Shown one piece after another: positions 46,080-57,009 of a DNA stretch of 64,000 bases. The notes under the pieces were generated by a model. The model did not search any database and had not been told where the DNA came from. It saw nothing but the letters and a program-made list of their open reading frames with translations. The stretch is from Ceratothoa steindachneri. Taxonomy: Eukaryota; Arthropoda; Malacostraca; Isopoda; Cymothoidae. The stretch lies in contig OZ018321.1 of NCBI GenBank assembly GCA_963969495.1, positions 188,819,485-188,883,484 on the forward strand. The letters are read 5' to 3'. How positions within the stretch are numbered: the stretch's first letter is position 1; every line of letters begins with the position of its first letter. A program made the translations under genes and the position numbers.

Positions 46080-47950
46080 ACAAGAAGAGGAAAAAGGCAT
46101 ACTCAGCCTCCAGAGTGAGGCTAGGTCCTACTTCCCCAGGGGCCCGCGCATGAAAACAGCACCCCAAACACTAAAAACTATGGAGAGGCCTTCCTCTCCC
46201 CAAACTCTTGTATTTCACAATAAGGTGTGCACGAATCGGTCCCGAGACCAAAGAACAAGCCGTAGCGACCCCGTTCGTCGCATTATCGGGACAGGTAACA
46301 CGCGGTAGTTCTCCATGGCTGGGACATTCAAAATTAATGTAGGGGACAATCTTAAAGATAAATATTCGTCACATTAAGGCTCATTGGGAGCACTCCATTA
46401 GAAGTGCTACGTCCCGCTACCATGTCATATTCTAAGTCGACAAAATAAACGACCTGAAGTGGTTGAAACGTTTGGAAAAGGTCCATGAAAAAACCTGCAG
46501 CGCAATGGCACGCAACTTTAAATTCCAGCTCGAAGGAGCAAAACGCTAGTCTCGTCCTCCAGTCAGTGCAAAGATTTTGGCGTCCTAATCAGCACCATCA
46601 TTTTCCCCAATCTCTATATGTTCAGGAACACAGCAGAAGCCAATGTTGACACCCTCCGGGCTATCCGTAGCAGATACTGGGCAGCAAGGGGTGCATAAAT
46701 TACAATGGCTCAATGGCACACAGCGCGCTATGTGAGACACTATAAATCATAATTCGGTCTCCGAACGGGCTACGGTGCGTAATCTTCGGTACCGAGCGGT
46801 ATGCTGCAACTAGCGTGGCGTAAAGACAACCGCAGCGCCCGGAAGAACCCTGTCGGCTTCAAACAGGAAGGAGAAGGCATGGAAGCCGACCTTTTATGAT
46901 TTAGAATTATCCGTGTACACTAGCAAGGCTCCATCATAATACATGTGCTCCAAAATATACGAAATCAGTACCTCAGGTGCTTTAAAGCTTTGAAAGCTGA
47001 GGCGTAATCACCAACGTTCAGAGGTGGTACCCTCCAGTGTAGCGTCCTGATTAGAACCAGCGGCGTTCTCAGCTCGAGACCTACTTCAAGCTCTTGAAAA
47101 GGTTTCTTGGCCCCACACATGAAATGCTTAGGTTATGACTGGCGTTTCACGACGGCATAAGCACCGTCAATATCGGCTGCCTTTAAAATGCGAGTGGTTG
47201 GTGACGAAGGAAGCCGTGACTAAGTGTATATTACACTGTGTACGCCGTGAAGTGAGCTGTCTCGATAAGGAGGCTCGCTACATGGGACGTGCGGAAGGAG
47301 CTGGTCAAAAAACAGAGATGAGTGTGTTGGATCGAGTCCATCCTCTGCTAAACGCTCTTATCTTAAAATGCGAACAACAGACACCCGTAGTCTAGCTTAG
47401 AACGAGCAAAGAAATGGTGAACAGTGGGAAAGTTTTCTTATTAACAGCCAAATTGCTGAACGCCACGGAGGGAGAAATATTTATGGTGCAGGTACAAAAG
47501 TCCGTATTGCTGCCATTGGGAGCCTGCCTGGTGAAAAGTCGGTCGAAAACAAGGGCAAGGAAAATATGCGACTCGAAACCATCCGTGAGAGCTACATTTA
47601 GGAAGAGGTCCGTGGATGGTAGCAGAAGTACCTCACCTTAGTCTTGGTCTAAAAAACGGAAACCTCTGGGCAACGCCATAGTGAAAGATGCGTTTCAATG
47701 CATATTGGAATCGCCTCCCTAAGGTAGGCATATAGACCGCACAATAGGTACACGAAAGGTCGTCTACGTAGAACATTGCGAGAACATCATGCGTCAGCAC
47801 CAGAGATACCTTGGTGATGAAAAGGAAGAGAGTGTTTTTGAAGAGACGTTCACACGGAACGCCCTCTTCATGCACAATTACACTGGAGAGAGCTCGCATG
47901 TATTCAAACAAGAAAGTTAGGAGGCGACCTCTTTCCCTCAAAATATTGAT
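46080..47950 (-). mobile_element. LINE copy F (RNase-H-bearing), decayed
   Basis: Minus strand. RT palm at about 47900-47650: HEEGVPC...VLAMFYVDDLSCTY, matching the LYVDDLSADL segment of copy C, then YALKRIFHYG. RT thumb and the RNase H lead-in near 47050-46950 (WRVPPLNVGDYASAFKALKHL). RNase H start near 46910. After it KVACHCAAGFFMD and a C-terminal region near 46300 (CDERGRYGLFFGLGTDSCTPYC), then a 3' untranslated region ending near 46080. Dozens of stops; older than copy A. Confidence 0.72.
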
Positions 47951-48074
47951 GATCTCCATGAGGTAATATTGCCACTCGGTAATACACCTACAAATGTGAT
48001 GAAAATTGAAGAAAATAAAGCAACGATAATATAAAGTAAGGTATAAAAGAGATATAAGAGAGATCTCACACAAA

Positions 48075-48345
48075 CACACATTTTTTCTCTCTTTCTTCCT
48101 TTCTCTCTACATAACTCTCTCACTCTTGTTTTTTCCTCTCTCTCTCTCTCGCTACTTCACTCTATCTCAGCCTTTTCTCTCTCAGCCTCCTTCCCTCCTT
48201 CAACCTACTTCACCTCTTTCTTTCTCTTTTTTCTCTTGTCCTTTATCTCTATCTCGCTCTATATGTATGTCTATCGTGCAATCTCTCTCCCTCCCTCTCC
48301 ATCACTTCATCCACCCCTCCTTCACTTCCTCCCTCTCACTTCTAT
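48075..48345. repeat. Pyrimidine-rich tract before LINE L3
   Basis: About 270 bp of C/T with CTCTCT, CCTTTTCTCT and CCCTCC runs. It ends where LINE L3 homology starts (near 48345). Confidence 0.9.
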
Positions 48346-50085
48346 CTATTGTAAAAAAATCCAAAGGAGTTTTTGCTTTACTAAATTGTATTAAACCGTT
48401 AAAACAGACAACAGACAAATATGATATTTTACAATTTAATGATATTGATGTAGCTAATACTTTAAATGAATACTTTGCATCAGTGTTTACAAAGACAGTA
48501 TGATTAATAATCCCACACCAACTATTGAAAATGCTGGCAAGCGACCACTTGAATCCTTTAGATGCACCGTCAACACCATAGAAAAAGCTTATTGAGAAAA
48601 TGCATAAAAATAAATCTCCGGGATCAGATAAAATATCTCCAAGAGTTCTAAAAGAAATCAAAGACCAAGTGGCTGAACACCTAACGCAGATCTTTATTTT
48701 ATCGTTAAAGAGTGGAATTGTTCCTCAAGATTGGAAGTTAGCAAATGTAACGCCAGTGTTTAAAAATGGATGTAAAGAACTAGCTAGTAATTATCGCCCA
48801 ATAAATTTAAGTTCAGTAGTTGGAAAACTTCTCGAAACCTGTATTGCTGAGAAACTAGTTGAACATTTAGAAAAGAACAAATTATTAAATGATTCTCAGC
48901 ATGGCTTTAGGAGAAACAGGTCATGCCTCACAAATTTATTAGAATTTTCCATTATAAAAATACCGAGTATGGCAATAACAGATCAGCTGATATTTTGTAT
49001 TTAGATTTTCAAAATGCATTTGATAAAGTACCGCATAAGTTGATTTCTAAAGTAAGAGTCTTAGGAATTGAGGGAAAAATAGCAAATTGGATTGAGAACT
49101 GGCTCACTGATCGTAAGCAGAGAGTAGTTATTAACGGACAAGAGTCAGAATGGACTCCTGCGAGTAGTGTTGTTCCTCAAAGTTCTGTCCTTGGACCTCT
49201 GCTTTTTATTATGTATGTTAATGATGTAGATGATGACTTGCTGTGAAAAATTTATAAATTCGCAAATGACTGCAAGTTAGAAAAAGGAATAATAACAGAA
49301 CAGGATGTTTTAGAATTTCAAAATGATATTCATAAGATAGCACAATGGTCTGCAGAATGGGAACTGCCCTTAAATCTTGATAAGTGTAAAGTGATACATG
49401 TGGGATATAAAAACCCAAGAGTAAAATATAAACTTTGAGCAAATAATTACAGAAACTGATAATGAAAAAGATCCTGAGGTCTATATATCAAATGATCTTA
49501 AGTTTTCTCGCCAGAGTATTGAAGCGTAAAAGAGAGCATTAAAACTTCTCGGCTATACCAAGCTTCAATTTAGTTATAAAAATAAAACTATAATTTTAAA
49601 TATGTATAATGCATTAATAAGAACACAATTAGAGTACTGTGCTCAGGTCTGGTCACCATACCTACGGAAGGATATTGACAGACTGGAAAAGATACAAGCT
49701 AGGGCCACAAAATTGATACCAGAATTACGAAATAATAATTATGAGACATGACTAGAATGGCTAAACTTATTCAGGATAGAAACAAGACGATTGAGAGGAC
49801 AACTAATATAAGTGTTCAAAATCTTGAAAGGAATAAATAGATAATGTAGACTATTTTACTTGGTTCGAACTAGGCACAAATCATAAAAGAAATAATGGTA
49901 CGAAAATCGCGCTAAGATTTCGTGGCCATGTCTATTTTTCAACATTACCAGGTTCATAGTTCACTTTTCCAAGCCCGGAAGCAGGTGGGAGAGGTGGTAC
50001 TGTATTATTTAGAGAATCAAAACAAGTACTTCCGTTGTAATGGACCGGATGGTCTCTTGAAGAACTTACTTTCTTTGTAACTCCA
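48345..50085 (+). mobile_element. LINE copy L3, diverged relative of L1/L2/L4
   Basis: From KKSKGVFALLNCIKP and ADTLNEYFASVFT-like text (VANTLNEYFASVFTKTV) through the RT: KSPGSDKISPRVLKEIKDQVAEH, NYRPINLSSVVGKLLE, QHGFRRNRSCLTNL, YLDFQNAFDKVPHKL, SSVVPQSSVLGPLLFI. The active site is altered to KFANDCKL (first D to N, near 49265). The thumb region to about 49760 is readable with several stops. It is AT-richer than L1/L2/L4. The 3' end carries a related hairpin and then a pyrimidine tract. Frameshift near 48935. Confidence 0.9.
50024..50067 (+). promoter_or_regulatory. 3' stem-loop of LINE L3 with compensatory changes
   Basis: AAGTACTTC (50024-50032) pairs with GAAGAACTT (50059-50067) at 8 of 9 positions; the inner stem GGACC/GGTC is kept with a GGAT loop. 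Relative to L1, the CCT/AGG part of the stem is TTC/GAA, so three base pairs changed on both sides. Confidence 0.7.
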
Positions 50086-50153
50086 TCTCCCACACTCCAT
50101 CCCTTTATCTCTTTCGCTCGCTCTTATTCTCTCTCTCTCCTTCTCACTCCACC

Positions 50154-50185
<32 letters not shown>

Positions 50186-50960
50186 AACTCTCTTCCTCCT
50201 TCCCTCTCCCTGCTTCGCCCTCCGACCTCTCCACCTCTCTCCTTCCGTCTCTTCCACTCATTCACACATATCTCCCCCTCACTACATCTCTCCTTCCTTC
50301 TTATTCCCCTCCCTATTCATCCATCTCCAGGTCTCCACTTCTTTCCTTCTAAACCGCTTCCCCTCCCTCTTCTTACATCTCTCCTTCCTTCTCTTTCCTC
50401 TTCCTTCATCACCGTCCCCTGCTCTCTCCCTCAATTACTCCTACCATTTCTCTATTCCTCCCTCTCCAACCGCTTCTCATACCACTCCTCCTTCTCCTCT
50501 CTTCTCCCCTTATCTCCCAAATTCTTCCCCTCTTTTCACCTTTTTCACCTCTCTCCAATCTCCTCCTTCTCATTCTCACTCCCTCTCTTTCTCCATTTAC
50601 TGCTTTCTTTCACTCTCTATCCCACTATCTTCCCTCCCTGTATTTATTCCTGTCTCTCCTCTTCTCTTTCCCAAACTTTGCCCCTTATTCTCCACCCTCG
50701 CCCCCTTCTTTCTCCCTCTTTCTCTCTGCCTCTCTTCACCACTCTTTCTCCCCTTTTTCTCCACTTCTACCATCCCACCTTTTTCCCAATCTTCTCTCTC
50801 TCTCTCTTTCTCTTTACCTATCTCCCTCCCTTCCCCCCCCCTCACTCCATCTCTCTTTTTCTCCCCACCTTTCCCTCCTTCTCATCTCTCCTCCTTTATA
50901 TCTATCTCTCTCTCAATTGAATATTCTTTCACTTTTTCTTTTCTTTTTTTTTATTTTCCC
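50086..50960. repeat. ~870-bp polypyrimidine tract
   Basis: Nearly pure C/T on the plus strand with TCTCTC, CCTTCC and CCCTCC variants; a few purines. Follows the 3' end of LINE L3. Open frames on either strand here are low-complexity (R/E/K-rich on the minus strand). Confidence 0.93.
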
Positions 50961-51364
50961 CTTCTTCACCTTGCTGGATTGACCTGGAAATCGGCACAAC
51001 TTCATCTCCAACCCTGCCAATTACCACTTTGCACTCGCATAAACTACTTTCCATCTCCCTTCTTCCCACATCAACGACTCTCATTTTGTTTTATTTCTGT
51101 TTATTTTTCACACACGCTGAAAACCAATGCAATTATTCTTCATTTCGCACATACAGGCAAAGACAAAGTTACCACCAATATATAATTTTTAAGTATTTCG
51201 CGAAGTATCATATCGGGACCATGGGCATAAATTGCTCTTTTTCACACTACCACAGGATCGCAATTCCGCCGATAAATTTCTCCATTCTCCTACTTCTTTG
51301 GCCACCCAGATACCTTGTTTTTCCTCCTCGCCCTTTCTGAGCCGAGACATGGAGCGCACAATTT
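50961..51364. other. No recognisable gene
   Basis: Open frame 51029-51340 has no motif and low-complexity neighbours. Confidence 0.5.
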
Positions 51365-51785
51365 TTAGGCGCTTGTGACTCTACATCTTACTATGTTAGT
51401 AGGTCGATCGGTCAATCGGTCGGTCCCCGTTTTGCTTTATTTTTTGATTTGCAATAACATTGTAACCAATAAGCCGATTCTAACAAAATTTAAAACCCCT
51501 ATGATGTTTTATATTCTCTTTCGAAGAGAATAACTTACATGGTCCTCCCAAGGTTAGCTAATGAATTATTTTGTTTTGGTAATAACATCATAACTATTCG
51601 GCCGATTCTAACGAAATTTGCAACCCTTATGTTTTTATTTACATTCTCTTTCGAATGATATAACTTCCAGGGTCCTCCTAAGATTAGTCTTTGAATTATT
51701 GAAAGTTTGTGAGGTCGTAAGGTCATAAATCAGAATAAGTGAGAACAAGCAACTTTTGGGTCAGCAGACCTTGTTTTCTGAACCA
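51365..51785 (-). repeat. Inverted copy of the 128-bp-unit element
   Basis: Read on the minus strand it has the same order as 5575-6400: start with CAAGGTCTGCTGACC and TTATTCTGATTTATG (near 51775-51725), about two units (TAATAACATC phrase at about 51580 and 51451, 128 bp apart), then an ACCGACCG-rich run (51405-51425) and the end GACTCTACATCTTACTATG (plus-strand wording) near 51380. Confidence 0.8.
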
Positions 51786-53016
51786 AAATCTCAGCACAAC
51801 AAACAAAGGGAAAATAATAGCTTGTTTTATTTTACAAATCACATGTCAAGTAAGCTTTTTACACCTATGAATACCTACTCTGGTTTTATTTTAGGCATTG
51901 AGCAGCCATTGGGGATAAATCGCTGTTTAACATTTCGAGGCATTGAACGGCCCGTTGGCCTCTATTCGATAATGGTATCGGTCGTCGGGCTTATAAGACG
52001 ACGACCTGTCACTCTTCTCGATAATGTGTACTTGAGATGGCCATTTGCCATATAACTTTATAAAAGGTCAAAGGTGGTGTCAGCCAGAAGAGTAAGAAGG
52101 CTACGAAACGTGACCACATCGATGGTAAATGGACTGATACGCTGATAAGAGAAGCTATTGACAATACCAACTTGCCTCACATTTTATACAAGAGGATATG
52201 GGTCAGGCGTTTCAGGAACGCAGCGAGGAAAAAGGTTAGGGCGGGTTCCTTTACCCCTTTTTGCACCTTTTTTTGTGTGTGTGGGGAGGCGGGGGGTCTC
52301 AACATATGTCCACACCTTAGCCTCTTAGTCAATTTTACGCATAAATGAATTTATATTTTCCGCCGGGTGGCTGACAGCACGGTTGAGAGCGAGGGCTCTC
52401 TTGCGCCTTTAATCTGCCTAAATATGTATGTTTTAATTATTCGATGATTGAAGCCCTTAAGTGCCCTTAGAACCCCATGAAGGTTAGGTATTCGCATAAT
52501 GCGAAATTCGCCTGTCGAGTAAAAGAAAAAGAGGCCTTTCCCCCCCCCCCGTATTATGCATGGCGGCCTGGACGGAAAATGCAAATCAAGACGTCTCTTT
52601 AATTGCCCAACTATAAAGTTAACTCCCCAGCCACTTAGCACTAATAGCTCACTCCACTCCTGATAGAGCTCAACAAATTCACTTTTATGAGCCTCGAAAT
52701 GCCTTCTATGATATATTCATTCGAGCTCTGCACATCAAAATGATCTGCCATCACATTCAGAATTCAGGAAGTCGCGCATATGTTTAAATACACTTTTACA
52801 CGACACGCACGTGTACATAAGCCCATGTATATATAGACAAGCGCAGGCAAATTCACTCACACGGAACGTAGACACGGTTTTCTCAACACTAACTAGAAAA
52901 TCTAATCTGCCACACGAGTTAAATTACTTCAATAAAAGTTAGTAGAGATGGAAATGTATGCCAATTTATCTCTCGGCAGATAGGTTTCTATGATAGTTTC
53001 AAATTCTAGGTCCCCT

Positions 53017-53018
<2 letters not shown>
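51786..53018. other. No recognisable gene
   Basis: Unique sequence with a G/C run near 52280 and 52545. Minus-strand open frame 52351-52641 has no motif. Confidence 0.55.

Positions 53019-53100
<82 letters not shown>
53019..53100. repeat. (TA)41 microsatellite
   Basis: Uninterrupted TA repeat of about 82 bp at the 3' side of the minus-strand LINE remnant at 53148-53480. Confidence 0.97.
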
Positions 53101-53105
<5 letters not shown>

Positions 53106-53147
53106 CATATTTATATCGATTTCAACGATGACATCTATCTGCAAATC

Positions 53148-53480
53148 TCATCTGTTATGGATTCGCAGGTGGCTGTGGAGTCCAAGTCCGGAACGGCATG
53201 GTCGTTGACAGTGAGGGCAGGGCAACTGTCTAGTTTCTGCAGGTCCACCCGCTGCGGCCTTTCTTCTCTTTTGGGCCTCAGTGACCCATGCATGCCAGCA
53301 GAGTCTGCTGCCCTGTGCACATTCCTCCAGTTGCTTTGCGGCGATTCCGGCGAGGGCTGTGTTAGCCTTCGCACGGTCCTTGAAACGCCTGCGACGCTTA
53401 CCCTGGTTTCCCTTTCCCGAGGAGAATTCTCCATACAGCAGCTGCTTCGGCATTCTGGAGTCGGAAGGCCATTTTTGATT
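53148..53480 (-). mobile_element. LINE C-terminal end with C2H2 finger
   Basis: Minus strand: DSRMPKQLLYGEFSSGK, RRRFKDRAKANTALAGI, CWHAWVTEAQKRRKA and the terminal finger LPCPHCQRPCRSGLGLHSHL (C-x2-C-x12-H-x3-H), ending IHNR-stop at 53148. I recognise this as the C-terminus of a widespread invertebrate LINE (RTE-like or a related clade; uncertain). The RT itself is absent. The untranslated tail of about 45 bp leads straight into the TA microsatellite. Confidence 0.75.
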
Positions 53481-53576
53481 GCCTGGCAGGCTGTCCTCAT
53501 TAGATTGTAAGCGAAATTCGGTTGTATTAAGCCTAATGCACAATCTATCATTAATGATTTGTATGCAGAACTTCAC

Positions 53577-54500
53577 TTACTTCTCACAGAATAAGCGCTT
53601 CTCCAATTCCTCGAGGCTTAGTCGATCTAGAAGAAAGCAATGAGATGTACAATAGAGGTACACCATCGCTAGACTACTGTACTGTGATAACAAACTTATT
53701 TCCAATGATTTTCCGTTCCTGAAGTTGTTTCGAACTTGCTGAAAATATGCTAAGCTGTCTGCTTTAGCAGAATGTATTTCCTTCTTATTTTCAAGAAGTC
53801 TGAGAGGTCTGGTACTTATATAAATCCTCATCTCAGATATTCCAGTCTCTCTTGTCTATATTTATTTATGCTTCTTCCAGTGCTGTGGCCATATGTTATA
53901 CCGGAAGAAACTCCATTATAAAAATTTATGCTAAATCTAAACTAAATCGATAAAATTAAAAGAAAATATTCCAACTATGCAATTACTAAGAAAGGTACGA
54001 TACAATAAATAGAAAATAAAAATAAACTACAGACCATTTTTCGATGAGACAATAAACGAATTAATAAAAAAAAAACCTGAAAACTAAATCAAAGTTGACT
54101 TTGCAAAATTGATATTAATAGTTAAAATTTAGTACCCTATATAAATAATGGTTTTAATGCAATGTAATTAAGCCTCATGTTTTCAGTAGCAGTTCTTTGT
54201 GGTATTTTATATTTGTAATGTATTTAAAAACGATAAAAATTCTAAGCTTATTGTACTCGTCTTTAATGATATGATGTCACGCCCACAGAGCGTTTGCTGT
54301 CGGATCTGGCGGGCGTGTGGCGCATGTTCAAATCACGGCGCCAAGATATAAACAAACGTTCTGAGTTTGAACTCAGCCTCCGACCACAACAATATATGAC
54401 CACGATTTCCCTTAACAACGGATTTCTGTATAACTCTTCCTTAATTTTTATTCTTTGTCAAATTTAAAGCATGTTAGATAGTGTGCGTGACTTCGATTTT
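53577..54500. other. No recognisable gene
   Basis: AT-rich. A B-box-like phrase GTTCAAATCACGG lies at about 54335 but no convincing A box or tRNA fold goes with it. Confidence 0.5.
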
Positions 54501-54504
54501 CTTT

Positions 54505-54725
54505 CAGTCGCCTGCACGCGACTCTTATAAGTCGCTCCCTCATTCGGATGGTACGAGTAACTAGTTTACTTTACAATGACTTTTTTGAAAGTTTTGAAAG
54601 TTGTAAGGTCAGATGATATGTTTGTTAATTGATAATACGTTTGTTAATTAAATTTTCTTTTTAAATTATTGAAATAATTAAGAGCAGGAAACTTAGGTCT
54701 GTCAACCTTGTTCATAGATATTTAG
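54505..54725 (-). repeat. Short unit-less copy of the 128-bp-unit element
   Basis: At the left, AGTCGCCTGCACGCGACT matches the element's terminal motif (minus orientation). At the right, AGGTCTGTCAACCTTGTTC matches its start. Between them GAAAGTTGTAAGGTCAGAT resembles the flank near 51705. It has no tandem units. Confidence 0.5.
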
Positions 54726-56200
54726 GATATAAACATTTGGTTCTGTCTGATACTACCTTGCCTTCCTCAATGATCACCAAGATCTTTCTATCCTGTGATG
54801 CAAATTTTGAAAAACATTAAGTTAGACATATTTATAGCGTGAAGAATGGTGAAGATGAGGTTCTCACTAAAGGTTTTTAGCGTGGACAATGATAGTTTGC
54901 TTTGTGTTGGTGTGCTTTAAAAAGGTGGAAGAGTGTGGGTTCTTCTTAGTTATCTTGATGCTCACCGAACCCAATTTGTGGCAGTGGTTGATGAGGATGA
55001 TGTGGTAACTTGTTATCACTGAAGTGACAACGACATCCACCTCTCTTACGTCTTCTAGCCAGCTTCCCGTAATGCCCAGCTGAGGAACTGGTGAGAGGAT
55101 GGAATATTTAATCAATGAAGTAAAAATGTTTGGAAGCACAAACACAATGTGGGAAGAGACAAAGAGAATAAGGGTAGTGGTAAAGAAAATGCGGGGAGAG
55201 ACAAACAGACGTAGAAAAAAAAGACAGATTAATTGAAATATAGAAATATATAGTAGATAAAAATTAAAACTAGATTGCAAAGCTGAAAGTAGTAAATCCC
55301 GGTCATCCTAAATACTGCAGCTGGAAAAGTTTGATATTTGTTTTCAATAATTCGTTTTCATAAAGAGCACGGAAACTCAAAATTACGAACTTGAACAAGC
55401 TTCTAGAGCAAATTTATCATACGCCATGTGATAAATTGCCTCGAGCCTTATAAAACATAGATCAATTAATGAAAATAAGTATGAACACCCAGTGTCCAGG
55501 TCATAAATATTTCCTATGAAAGAGCAGTGGGAAGGCGGTCTAAAAAAGACTGGAACCCAATAAGATGCTCACGATGCAACTCACAAAAACTCAAATTGGC
55601 CGTGACTCACAACGTGCCGCTCTCGGATTGCCACATAAGAACCTGTGACTAGAAGAGAAGAGAATCACGAGTGCCTCAGTATGTGAGCTTGACACGTACT
55701 GTACGAAGAGCATAGCAATTGGTAGAGGAGGTACAACCGGGAAGCGGGAAAGGTGGAGATCAACGTAAACAAGAAGAAATATATGCGTCTGCTGGACTGA
55801 TTGGTGATTCCTCCTGTGTTCAATGGACGGGGTATATACCTTAGACTGGGACGATACTCGTAATTTCCTCTTATTTACACGCTATAAGCTACCCTCGCTT
55901 CATCCACACTAAGAAACATAAAAAACCACTACAGCACACATATCCACTAAACCGAAGGGTAGAGTGAACCCAGGAAGGAAGCTCCAATAGAGGGAGCGAA
56001 GAAGGAGAATCGTTAGGACCACAAGCCCGAAATTCTTTGGAGGTGCCTAATAGCTTAGGTCTATACAGCCAGGGTGGTCTTGAATTGCTTAGCATAGGTA
56101 GGCCAATAAGGACCCATAGGCTGAGAGGCAATTAGGGAATATCTGTACTCTCTTTCATTTCAGTTTTTTTCTATGTGAAGCCAAAAAATGACATCAACTC
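54726..56200. other. No recognisable gene
   Basis: A 137-codon minus-strand open stretch (54867-55280) has a hydrophobic N-terminal half but no motif, no close neighbour of known function and no repeat support; I do not call it a gene. Confidence 0.5.
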
Positions 56201-56261
56201 CAGAAAAAGGAACAATAAGAAGAGCGCCCCGGCACTCGTAATCAGGATGAGGCCCCTTTCC

Positions 56262-56990
56262 CCCCACTAGTGAAAGTTGGCACTCTAGAGTTCCTTCGAG
56301 AACCACTATGCACCCTCAACCAGGACAAGAAGCCCGACAAAGAGAAGATTTGCGAGACACTCTACGGAAAGCTGAAGACCATCGACATTCAAAGTGGCTA
56401 TATTGTGATATGCAACACAGAGAAGGACGTCGAGAGGTTAATATCGAAAGAACGGCTTGAAGCGATGGAAAAAGATATCCGATAGTAGATTTCTTGGTAA
56501 GATTGCCCGATAAAGACGAAATATAAACGGATATAGACAAGAACAACGAGGGAATCATAGTAAATGGAATAATTAAATTTGGACAATACAACACGTATTC
56601 AAGATAGTGTGTGCCACCAGGAAAATGACAAGCGAGCTCAACCAAAGAGGGCGACTACTCATGTTCAACGTAAGAATTACCCCCAAATACATGGAACGCA
56701 AGAAACATGTAAAACATCCAAATATGCTTCAGATGTTACAAAATGGAGCATGACCTTACAAGACAGTGTACTGAAATAGACATATGTTCGAGTGCAGACA
56801 AAGAGACTAAGAATGTAGAGATTGCAAAGAAACAACTTCAAGGGGCCACACAGAACACGGGCTATGTCCTGCCCCAAACAAAATACTAAGTGGAAAGTTA
56901 AAGAAACGTAACTTATGCGGGAGTTGCAAAAACCAGGGTCAGAAAAATGAAAGAAGCACAAACTCACCTGACAGTGCACCAAGGAACATC
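56262..56990 (+). pseudogene. LINE ORF1 (gag-like) remnant
   Basis: The opening 56270-56485 (GTLEFLREPLCTLNQDKK, GYIVICNTEKDVERLIS) parallels GYAAICSKESDCEAL of the 24.7-kb ORF1. After many stops a knuckle region appears near 56720-56900 (ICFRCYKMEHDLTRQC, C-x2-C-x4-H-x4-C-like), with later C residues in other frames. No ORF2 follows. Confidence 0.65.
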
Positions 56991-57009
56991 CAATGAACTA
57001 CTGACGTGT

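Noticed and set aside
50597..50845. Charged R/E/K-rich minus-strand open frame
   Set aside because: Reverse complement of the polypyrimidine tract; no domain and biased composition.
53019..53208. Open frames across the TA array near 53 kb
   Set aside because: Poly-IY from the microsatellite fused to the antisense of the LINE tail.
53157..53510. 117-codon plus-strand frame
   Set aside because: Antisense shadow of the LINE C-terminus on the minus strand, whose zinc-finger motif identifies the real frame.
54320..54350. B-box-like phrase suggesting a tRNA or tRNA-derived SINE
   Set aside because: No A box at proper spacing, no cloverleaf, no 3' tail.
54867..55280. 137-codon minus-strand open frame as a small membrane protein
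   Set aside because: Only a hydrophobic N-terminal half; no motif, promoter or neighbour to support it, and such lengths occur by chance in AT-rich DNA.
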